Notes under the pieces: model-generated | The model's database searches: none | What the model was told of the DNA's origin: nothing | Seen by the model: the letters and a program-made list of their open reading frames with translations, nothing else | In this document: in pieces, positions 27,045 to 34,737 of the stretch | Layout of the letters: each line of letters starts with the position of its first letter | How positions within the stretch are numbered: position 1 is the first letter of the stretch | Made by a program: the position numbers and the translations under genes | Source: Tolypothrix campylonemoides VB511288 | GTDB taxonomy: Bacteria > Cyanobacteriota > Cyanobacteriia > Cyanobacteriales > Nostocaceae | DNA: 64,000 nucleotides | Direction of reading: 5' to 3' | NCBI GenBank assembly: GCA_000828075.3 | Contig: JXCB02000002.1 | Coordinates: 1,478,659 to 1,542,658 of the forward strand

Positions 27045-28091
27045 TTAAACTGCTGTCGATGGTTGCATTTGACACAGTAATAAAGCAAACCATTGATTTG
27101 AATCTGTCCACACTCTTTGTGGTACTAAACCCTTTGCTTTTAACTCCTGTTGGATAAAATTGAGGTCAAATTTGCGCGAAATTTCAGTGAGGATAGTTTC
27201 GCCTAAGCTTAAATGAACACTCAGGTTCAGGGCGTGTAATTGAACGGTTTGCGAGCGCAAACTCCTAAGATGCATCTCAATTTGGTTTTCCGTTTCGTTG
27301 TAAAAAGCCCAATGTTCAAATTGTGTGGTGTCAAAATTGCCCTCAAACCGCTGATTTAAATGCAGCAACATATTAAGATTAAACGCTGCAGTTACTCCCT
27401 GGCTGTCATTATAAGCAGCTTCCAACAAATGTTTTGGCTTTTGCAAGTCTACCCCCAATAAGAAAAACTCCCCCACTTGTAGGGCATCTGTAATTTGAGA
27501 GAAAAATACATCACACTCTTGCGAATTCAAATTACCCAAACTACTTCCGATAAAACAAATCATCCTACTAGGTAATGAAGTAGGTTCAAGTTGTGCCAGC
27601 GCCATTTCGTAAGTTCCCGCTAGAGCTTGAACTTGTAATGTGGGATAATCTCCCAGTAGAGCAAGAGCGCTGCTTTCCAACATCCCTGCACTAACATCAA
27701 TTGGTACATAGTGCAGAAAGTAGCCAAATTGATGATACGCATCTAGTAAAATGCGCGTTTTGGTAGAGCTACCGCTGCCAAGTTCCACGAGTTCGCAAGA
27801 ACCTGTAATTTGAGCTATTTCCGGGGCGTACTGTTGCAAAATAGACGTTTCCGTTCGCGTCAAGTAATATTCTGGTAACTCACAAATTTGCTCAAATAGC
27901 TCAGAACCCAGGTTGTCGTAGAAGTAACGCGGGGGTAACGACTTGGGTTTTTGAGTTAATCCCTTAACGACATCACTTCCAGCACTAGGAGAAACAACCT
28001 TAGTTGGTTCCAACAAACGCTTAATTTTTAAGCGCGTTTCCAGAGTATTTTGAGAACTTACCTTGTTGCTGGCAGCTTTAGATATTGACAT
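27045..28091 (-). CDS. egtD: L-histidine N-alpha-methyltransferase EgtD
   Basis: Makes hercynine by triple methylation of histidine with SAM, the first step of ergothioneine synthesis. 348 residues. The SAM site is ELVELGSGSSTKTRILLDA; the DUF2260-type fold is visible from RYFYDNLGSELFEQICELPEYY to the C-terminus. The start at 28091 gives the usual N-terminal length plus about 20 residues. Same strand as egtB and egtC but 455 bases beyond egtB, with repeats between, so it may have its own promoter. Confidence 0.92.
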   Translation of the reverse strand: MSISKAASNKVSSQNTLETRLKIKRLLEPTKVVSPSAGSDVVKGLTQKPKSLPPRYFYDNLGSELFEQICELPEYYLTRTETSILQQYAPEIAQITGSCELVELGSGSSTKTRILLDAYHQFGYFLHYVPIDVSAGMLESSALALLGDYPTLQVQALAGTYEMALAQLEPTSLPSRMICFIGSSLGNLNSQECDVFFSQITDALQVGEFFLLGVDLQKPKHLLEAAYNDSQGVTAAFNLNMLLHLNQRFEGNFDTTQFEHWAFYNETENQIEMHLRSLRSQTVQLHALNLSVHLSLGETILTEISRKFDLNFIQQELKAKGLVPQRVWTDSNQWFALLLCQMQPSTAV

Positions 28092-28546
28092 TCAACCTCC
28101 GTTTGCTTGCTGTGATAAGTTGCTTTTGGGTACAAACTCCAACCTGAGCCAGTGAAACACACAGCCATAATCGATAACATCACGCCTGGGCAAGATTAAT
28201 TCTGCTTTCCTCTTATCTTTTGGGATTTTTCCATGAAATTGACAGGGATTGGGTTTTGTAGTAGTGCTGACACTGTTGGCGAATTAAAAACCTAACCCCC
28301 CAGCCCCCCTTTCCTACGAGGAAAGGAGGAACAAATTATCCCCTCTGAGTAATAAAAGCTGCTTTTCTTCCCAAACCTTTTAGGACACTGTTGGCGAATT
28401 AAAAACCTAACCCCCCAGCCCCCCTTTCCTACGAGGAAAGGGGGAGCAAATTATCCCCTCTCCTTGTAGGAGAGGGGTAGGGGAGAGGTCAGTTACGTTT
28501 GTTTGCCAACAGTATTAGCACTTCAGCCCTACTACACACCCAATCC
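28092..28546. repeat. Duplicated dispersed repeat between egtB and egtD
   Basis: ACACTGTTGGCGAATTAAAA plus the following C-rich block occurs twice (from about 28269 and 28383), each with CCCCCCTTTCCTACGAGGAA. The second copy continues to TTGCCAACAGTA (about 28504-28515), the inverse of TACTGTTGGC, so the element has inverted ends. No gene in this spacer. Confidence 0.8.
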
Positions 28547-29869
28547 CTAATCAGCTGCACAACGAAACCCTGCTAAAATTTGGCGTACGCAGGGATGATA
28601 CCAGTTACGAAAACTACAACGCAGCGCCCAAGGACGAGTTGCCCAGCTACCACCTTTTAAAACACGGTGCTGTTGGTCAAAATAAACTTGCGAATATCCT
28701 GTGTAAGGATAACTTTGGAAACCTGGGTAACCATCAAACCAGGAAGCTGTCCATTCCCAGACATTTCCCAAAGCATCATACAAACCATAGGGGCTTTGCC
28801 CAATAAAAAAGGCATCTACAGGCGTTGTTTTTCCTATGAAATTATCATAGTTACAATGCTTGAGTGTTGGTTCTTCATTTCCCCAAGGATAAATACGACG
28901 ACAATGAGCTTGTGCATCCCAACTCGCTGCTTTTTCCCATTCGGCTTCTGTGGGTAAGCGCTTACCGACAAACCGTGAATAGGCTTCTGCTTCGTACCAA
29001 CTAACACCACAGACTGGATGATGATCCCACATAGGATTTTTGCACCAGTAGAGCGGTTGTGTGACCTGCTCAGTTTGCAACCATTCCCAGCCGGCGCTAC
29101 ACCACCAACGAGGATTTTGATACCCTCCCGCTGTCATAAATACTCGATATTGGGCGCAAGTGACAGGGTAGCGGTCAATCGAGTAAGTCTCTAAATAGGC
29201 TCTGTGCAGGGGTTGTTCGTTATCCAAAGCATCAACTGAATCATCACCCATCTCAAATTCGCCTGCTGGAATTTGAATCATCTCGCTCAGATTATGGGGA
29301 GAGTGAAGGAGTGAGGGAGTGAAGGAGTGAAGGAGTGAAGGAGTGAGGGAGTGAGGGAGTGAGAGAAGTTTCCCCCCCTCCCTCACTCTCTCCCTCTCTG
29401 GCTCCTCTTCTCCTCTCTCCTGCTTACTCAATTCCAAAACAAAAGAAATGATCTCGCTGTGTTGGCTTTCGTGTTGAAGAATAAAGCGCCAAAGACGCTC
29501 TTGTTGCTGTATATCCGCTACTTCCAAGTAATGCAAAACTTTTTCTCTAACTGTGTCTAGGTAATAACGGATTTCCTCTAGGTTTGGCAATTTGACGCGC
29601 TCTTTTTTGGGTAACCCATCCGCTGCAAACAGCTTGCGGTATCGCGGGAACAAACACGGTAAACCTGCAGTGCGTTCTAACAACCATAAAGACTCGGTGT
29701 AACCAATATGCCCCAAATGCCATCCAATGGGGCTAAAGTCGGGATGAGGTTGACAGCAAAAAGTAGCTTCGTCAATCCCCTCAAATAACGCCAGAGTTTT
29801 GGCACGACATTGGGAAAAAGCACGAAAAAATGTTTCTTTTAAACTAGATTTGTGCAATTTGGATATCAC
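28547..29869 (-). CDS. egtB: Ergothioneine biosynthesis protein EgtB (iron-dependent sulfoxide synthase)
   Basis: About 440 residues from GTG 29869, which has GGAG 6 bases upstream; longer starts overlap egtC more. N-terminal DinB-like domain supplies iron ligands (GWHLGHIGY and LQHESQHSE). C-terminal FGE-sulfatase-like domain starts at MIQIPAGEFEMGDDS and has KRLPTEAEWEKAA and VLKGGSW. It joins hercynine to a Cys thiol with O2. Between the domains a low-complexity stretch (SLPHSLTPSLLHSFTPSLL) comes from an 8-base tandem repeat. It overlaps the end of egtC by 26 bases. Confidence 0.92.
   Translation of the reverse strand: MISKLHKSSLKETFFRAFSQCRAKTLALFEGIDEATFCCQPHPDFSPIGWHLGHIGYTESLWLLERTAGLPCLFPRYRKLFAADGLPKKERVKLPNLEEIRYYLDTVREKVLHYLEVADIQQQERLWRFILQHESQHSEIISFVLELSKQERGEEEPERERVREGGKLLSLPHSLTPSLLHSFTPSLLHSPHNLSEMIQIPAGEFEMGDDSVDALDNEQPLHRAYLETYSIDRYPVTCAQYRVFMTAGGYQNPRWWCSAGWEWLQTEQVTQPLYWCKNPMWDHHPVCGVSWYEAEAYSRFVGKRLPTEAEWEKAASWDAQAHCRRIYPWGNEEPTLKHCNYDNFIGKTTPVDAFFIGQSPYGLYDALGNVWEWTASWFDGYPGFQSYPYTGYSQVYFDQQHRVLKGGSWATRPWALRCSFRNWYHPCVRQILAGFRCAAD
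29301..29364. repeat. 8-base minisatellite inside egtB
   Basis: Eight tandem units of GAGTGAAG or GAGTGAGG on the plus strand. In egtB it encodes the linker (T/S)PS-LLH-S-type repeats. The unit length is not a multiple of 3, so a gain or loss of one unit would shift the frame. Confidence 0.85.
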
Positions 29870-30632
29870 AGTCTTCTCCAACACTGATGATGCTATTTTC
29901 AGAGCAAGAAATCCAATTTCCAGTAGATAGCGGTTCCGATGCAATGATTACGGACTTGGGGAAAGTGGGATGATCATCTGTCCAGTACAGAGAGGGAGCA
30001 GGTGATTTTGTGCTAAAGCGAGAAGCAATAAGGCGATGTCCATCACTGATGATTACATTAGCGAAGACATCGGTTTGATAACTTTGCGCTAACTCTTGAA
30101 GCTTAAGCAACGTTATTTGTAAAACCTGCTCTAAACTTTTACCAGGGTTAGCTTGCCATTGGCTTAGCAGCAAAGCAAAAATATGTTCTGAATCTGTCGT
30201 TCCCTTTATCCACTGGTAAATTTCATCGCTTAACTGGCTGCGTATTGGTCTGTATAATGTCTGCCGAAACTTATCGATTCTACCATTATGAATAAATAGC
30301 AGACATTGGTACTGAAAAGGCTGACAGTTACTAAAATCGAGTGCTTGACCTGCTGTTGCACTACGAACATAAGCGAGCATACACCCTGACTCAATATAAC
30401 GGCTGAGGCTTGGCAGGTTAATGTCATTCCAAATAGGCAGTGTACTTTTGTAGGTAAATGGTTCGATATCCTTTTGAGCATGATACCAACCAACACCGAA
30501 GCCATCAGCATTGACCACTCCAGAGAGCATTTCGCGGGGTTGATAGCTTTGAACGACAAGCGAGTGTTCAGGCTTGTACAGGAGAGGCTCTAGAGAAACA
30601 GGTGAACCGAGGTAGGCAAGTAATCGGCACAT
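29844..30632 (-). CDS. egtC: EgtC-type class II glutamine amidotransferase
   Basis: 262 residues, N-terminal nucleophile hydrolase. It begins MCRLLAYLGSPVSLE with Cys2 as nucleophile after Met removal, and has NADGFGVGWY and FIHNGRID. In the mycobacterial pathway EgtC removes the gamma-glutamyl group from hercynyl-gamma-glutamylcysteine sulfoxide. Placed just before egtB with a 26-base overlap, it supports that role. egtA and egtE are not present in the window. Confidence 0.88.
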   Translation of the reverse strand: MCRLLAYLGSPVSLEPLLYKPEHSLVVQSYQPREMLSGVVNADGFGVGWYHAQKDIEPFTYKSTLPIWNDINLPSLSRYIESGCMLAYVRSATAGQALDFSNCQPFQYQCLLFIHNGRIDKFRQTLYRPIRSQLSDEIYQWIKGTTDSEHIFALLLSQWQANPGKSLEQVLQITLLKLQELAQSYQTDVFANVIISDGHRLIASRFSTKSPAPSLYWTDDHPTFPKSVIIASEPLSTGNWISCSENSIISVGEDCDIQIAQI

Positions 30633-31439
30633 AAAGGTGTTTGCGCTCCATGCTGTAGAGATTAAGCTTTGAAAATGAGATTTTCCTCAATAGGGGATGA
30701 TTTTATGCTATAATAATAGATTAGCTCGCTCTAGTGCAAAAATTCGACCTATCAATACTTTACATATAGCAGTCCTAAATCATAAGCCCTGAGTCCTTAC
30801 GGGCACGCTACGCGTTCGCCCTTGGCGTGCCCGAAGGGCTTACATAAAATTCTTTCTTCTTTATTTACTTCGCGTCCTTTGCGCCTTTGCGGTTCGTTAA
30901 AAAGTAATTTCCACAAATCTGATAGGATTGCTATAGTTAAATGATTTTAGCCTGATACTTTTGTGTAGTGGTGGAGGAGGTGGCTAACCAATTCAAAATT
31001 CGCAACGAAGAGAAATTCAAAATGGAAAACAGCAATTATGACAAGCATCTTGGCTGCCAAATATATGCAAATAAAATGTGGGAAAGTTAGTAGTTAGTAG
31101 TACTGTTTGACAACTTACTAATAACTAATAAGTCTTAATATGAAAATTCCCAAATCTATCAATAATAAGACTTACACAAATTAATGAAAAAATAAACCGC
31201 AAAGGACACGTTCGCGTAGCGTGCGCTGTCTTCGCATAGGGATAAGAGTTTGAGAGAGTTTTTGCGTAAATCCTGAATAAAATTATTTTTTAATAATACA
31301 ATATTTAGATTCTAAGAGTACCTCTAAGAAAATTCAGGAATTAATCTGAAACCGCGACTGAGGGCTGAAGGCAAGTCGAGGTACTTCGCACAGAAGTCAT
31401 TCGGCACCTTACGCCAACAATTGCAGCGCTCCAAATTTT
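30633..31439. other. 807-base spacer with palindromic repeats
   Basis: No gene seen. A palindromic cluster at about 30797-30841 (GGGCACGCTACGCG...TTGGCGTGCCCGAAGGGC) and related CACGTTCGCGTAGCGTG at about 31207-31224 are dispersed repeats. The first 100 bases upstream of egtC probably hold its promoter. Confidence 0.6.
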
Positions 31440-32801
31440 TCAGGATGCTTCTCTCCTCTCTACAGCCACTGGCTCTGGTAGATAAAGCCGTTCTTCGCTA
31501 GCATCATATTCAAACAGTTCTGTGTAGCGTCCCCAATCAACTGCTGTAGCAAATTGTCGCTCGGCTTCTGCGTGCGGAAAATGTTCATCTAGTAAATCAA
31601 GAAAGAAATCTGCTCGCATTGATCCATTTTGTTTTTCTCGCAACGTCTGTACTATACTGACCAACATAGGCACACGTTGCAGTACTTGCTGCCGGAACAG
31701 GTCTTTACTTCTTAAAATCGTTGTGGTGGCAAAGTCCCGCCCAATTTGAGTAAGCTTAACATCCCCTTGTGTGACTTCTGCAAAGCCAAGCATCACAGCA
31801 GCATCAAGAATCGGCAGGAGATCATCCACTTCTAGCTGTATTCGTTCTGCCAACCGGGGAATATCTTCCTTGCCTTCTGGTTTCTCCACAATCAGTTCTA
31901 GTAGACCACTGATACCACCTACACGTACATGCGGCAGCGACTGGGCATAAGGCGATTTAGATGCTTGTACAGGTGTGGGGGCTGCCATAGCGACTTCCCC
32001 GGTGACTTCGGCTTCTGGGTTGGTCATGACTGTGTAGATATAGTCTACCAAGGCTTTGAAGCGAGCGTTCGTGCGATCGTGGGGGCGCGGCAAATCAATC
32101 ACGAGTTCACCACGAACGTGCCCTGGATTCGATCCCAGAATAATCACTCGATCCGCGAGAAACACGGCTTCTTCAATGTTATGAGTGACAATCAAAATAC
32201 TTTTGGACGGAAAGGTTCCAGCATTCCACAAGTCGTCGATTTCACCCCGTAAGTTCTCAGACGTTAGAACATCTAGCGCACTGAATGGCTCGTCCATAAA
32301 CAGGACTTGTGGTTCCAGAACAAATGCTCGTGCAAAGCCAACCCGTTGCCTCATACCACCGGATAACTCTTTGGGATAGGCACTTTCAAAACCATCCAAG
32401 CCCACCAAGTCAATTGCTTTAAGTGCCCGTTGTCGTCGCTGCTCCCGCCTAACGCCTTGCGCTTCCAGCCCCAACTCGACGTTTTCCTGTACTGTTAGCC
32501 AAGGTAGCAGTGCAAAGCTCTGAAAGACCATTGCAACATCTTGGTTAGCTCCTTGCAAACGTTTACCATTGCTGATCACCCGCCCTTCACTTGGTGGAAT
32601 CAAGCCTGCCATAATCCGCAATAAGGTGCTTTTCCCACTACCACTGCGTCCCAGCAACGCCACAACTTCACCTGCACGAACCGTTACATTAATATTGCGC
32701 AGAACTCTAAACTCTCCTTTGCCTTCTGGTAGCGGAAAACTTTTATTAACCTGTTCGACGGCAATCAGTACTTCATTAGTTACCCGCGTAGTCGTTGTCA
32801 T
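31440..32801 (-). CDS. ABC transporter ATP-binding protein with C-terminal AAA-associated domain
   Basis: 453 residues. The ABC domain (1-265) is of the nitrate/sulfonate/taurine type: Walker A GRSGSGKST, signature LSGGMRQR, Walker B VLFMDEPFSALD, H-loop THNIEEA. After a linker rich in Ala/Pro, residues about 295-440 form a helical extension (LLELIVEKPEGKEDIPRLAERIQLEVDDLLPILDAAVMLGFAEV) that looks like a winged-helix-like regulatory module seen in a subset of these ATPases. It pairs with the permease gene 14 bases upstream. No substrate-binding protein is nearby. Confidence 0.9.
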   Translation of the reverse strand: MTTTTRVTNEVLIAVEQVNKSFPLPEGKGEFRVLRNINVTVRAGEVVALLGRSGSGKSTLLRIMAGLIPPSEGRVISNGKRLQGANQDVAMVFQSFALLPWLTVQENVELGLEAQGVRREQRRQRALKAIDLVGLDGFESAYPKELSGGMRQRVGFARAFVLEPQVLFMDEPFSALDVLTSENLRGEIDDLWNAGTFPSKSILIVTHNIEEAVFLADRVIILGSNPGHVRGELVIDLPRPHDRTNARFKALVDYIYTVMTNPEAEVTGEVAMAAPTPVQASKSPYAQSLPHVRVGGISGLLELIVEKPEGKEDIPRLAERIQLEVDDLLPILDAAVMLGFAEVTQGDVKLTQIGRDFATTTILRSKDLFRQQVLQRVPMLVSIVQTLREKQNGSMRADFFLDLLDEHFPHAEAERQFATAVDWGRYTELFEYDASEERLYLPEPVAVERREAS

Positions 32802-32815
32802 GGTTGATGCTCCCG

Positions 32816-34549
32816 TTATAGATGATATTTTTTTTCTGCAAGTCGATACAGTTGTAGCCAGATGATTCGGTTTAGCCCAACCACATACAGGCTCATCATG
32901 CCAATCCCCAAGGTGATGCGCGGCCAGTCGCCTACTTCTGTCGCCTTAGCAATGTAAGCCCCCAACCCAGTTGCAGTGAGAGTGGTTTGCCCCCAAGCGA
33001 CAACCTCAGCAATTATGCTAGCGTTCCACGCTCCACCAGTAGCAGTAATGCCGCCTGTGACCCAAGCAGAGAAAATACCAGGGATGATTAACTTACGCCA
33101 CAATCGCCAGCCACGCAGACCAATATCTGCTGCCATCTCGCGCAAATCAGTGGGAATGCTCATCGCTCCGGAAATGGAGTTAAACAGGATGTACCATTGG
33201 GCACCAAGAGACATCAAGAAGATGCTACCCCAATTGATGCTGATATGGGAACGAATGAAGAAGAGAGTCGCGAAGGGAAAAATGAAATTTGCTGGAAACG
33301 ATGCTAAGAATTGCACCACGGGTTGCAACAGGCGTGATAGTCGCGGATTGAACCCGATCGCCACACCAATCGGTGTCCAAATCAGCGTTGCCACCACCAG
33401 TAGCACCAGTACGCGCCCCAAGGTAAGTAACCCCAACACAAAAGTCTTGAACACCTCACCCAGTCCTACCGTTGTAAGAATAAAGTGCAACCCAGTCACC
33501 AGCAGTGCACCAATCACGACTAACAAAGCGAGGTTGTAGAGGCGATCGCTCACGACTTGCTGATTCTTATCCACAGGAAGCGGCTGACGCTGTGGAGTCA
33601 ATGATGACAGAACCCTGTTGACGGTTTCGCCTACTGGAGTCAGCGTCCGCCCAATCAAGCGGGGAAGTCGAGCTGCTTTGAACAAATCGAACAGCCAGGA
33701 ATTGGGAGCCTCTGCTGCCGAACTCTGTTCTAGCCGGAACTTATCCGACCAGGCAATTAGCGGTCGCCAGAACAGTTGGTCTACCAGTAAAATTACCACA
33801 GCAATGGTCAGCAATGCCCAAGCCAAAGCAGGCAAATCCTGAGCGGCGATCGCTGCTGCCACATAAGACCCAATTCCTGGTAAAGTGTACTTCTGGTTCA
33901 AGACACTAATCGCTTCACTGGCAGCAACAAAGAACCAACCGCCCCCAAAACTCATCATTGCGTTCCAAATTAGCCCAATCATCGCTGTCGGCACCTCCAG
34001 CTTGGTGAAGCGTTGCCAGAGTGAAAGCCGATAAAGCCTTGCTGCTTCGTCGAGTTCGCTTGGTACCATTTTCAGCGATTGGTAGAACGAAAAAGTCATG
34101 TTCCAGACTTGGCTGGTGAAAATGGCAAAAATCGAGGCAGCCTCTAATCCCAGCAGACTCCCAGGAAATAAGGCAATAAAGCCTGTCACCGTAATCGACA
34201 AAAAGCCCAGAACCGGAACTGACTGTAAGATATCTAGGAGTGGGATTAAAACTTGTTCGGCACGGCGGCTTTTGGCAGCAACGTAACCATAAATTAAAGT
34301 AAATACTGTTGACCAAAACAGCGCGATAAACATCCGCAGCGTTGAGCTGGCAGCGTAGTACGGCAGATGACGCGGGTTTAGGCTCACACCAGGCACTATA
34401 TCTGGCGGCACAAAACTGACGAGAGTTCCCGCACCCACACGCGCAATCACCCCTATTAAAACCAATGTGCCCAGAATCAGGGCAATATCAGCTAGACCGA
34501 AAGGGAAGCGTCGCAGTGCTTCTGGGGATGGAAAGGTCTGCTTCAGCAT
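32816..34549 (-). CDS. ABC transporter permease, two fused permease domains
   Basis: 577 residues with about 12 membrane segments. Two binding-protein-dependent permease units are joined: EAA loops appear as LDEAARLYRLSLWQRFTKLEVP in the first half and REMAADIGLRGWRLWRKLIIP in the second. A hydrophilic linker (SSLTPQRQPLPVDKNQQVVSD) lies between them. One chain therefore supplies both permease subunits. Its family is nitrate/sulfonate/bicarbonate-like; the actual substrate is unknown. It is the first gene of a two-gene operon. Confidence 0.9.
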   Translation of the reverse strand: MLKQTFPSPEALRRFPFGLADIALILGTLVLIGVIARVGAGTLVSFVPPDIVPGVSLNPRHLPYYAASSTLRMFIALFWSTVFTLIYGYVAAKSRRAEQVLIPLLDILQSVPVLGFLSITVTGFIALFPGSLLGLEAASIFAIFTSQVWNMTFSFYQSLKMVPSELDEAARLYRLSLWQRFTKLEVPTAMIGLIWNAMMSFGGGWFFVAASEAISVLNQKYTLPGIGSYVAAAIAAQDLPALAWALLTIAVVILLVDQLFWRPLIAWSDKFRLEQSSAAEAPNSWLFDLFKAARLPRLIGRTLTPVGETVNRVLSSLTPQRQPLPVDKNQQVVSDRLYNLALLVVIGALLVTGLHFILTTVGLGEVFKTFVLGLLTLGRVLVLLVVATLIWTPIGVAIGFNPRLSRLLQPVVQFLASFPANFIFPFATLFFIRSHISINWGSIFLMSLGAQWYILFNSISGAMSIPTDLREMAADIGLRGWRLWRKLIIPGIFSAWVTGGITATGGAWNASIIAEVVAWGQTTLTATGLGAYIAKATEVGDWPRITLGIGMMSLYVVGLNRIIWLQLYRLAEKKYHL

Positions 34550-34627
34550 ACGTTATGGAAGTTTTCCCCAAATGGTAGACAGTCTCAATTTAACCATCAA
34601 AGTTATAAATTCTGTCTACTTTCTTAT

Positions 34628-34655
34628 GTAGAGACGTTGTATGCAACGTCTCTAC
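34628..34655. terminator. Palindromic hairpin between operons
   Basis: GTAGAGACGTTG (34628-34639) pairs perfectly with CAACGTCTCTAC (34644-34655). It lies between the permease start and the end of the GH65 gene, so it may stop transcription leaving the GH65 operon. The motif is dispersed (see 5124-5148). Confidence 0.5.
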
Positions 34656-34737
34656 AACGCAGATCCTAAATTCTGATTCCTGATTCGTGAGTTGTGGTAT
34701 AGTCCCCTAACTTGAATGATTAGGATGAACTGATAAC

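Noticed and set aside
34628..34655. Riboswitch-like structure upstream of the ABC transporter
   Set aside because: Only a simple 12-bp palindrome that recurs at 5124-5148; no multi-stem conserved architecture is visible.
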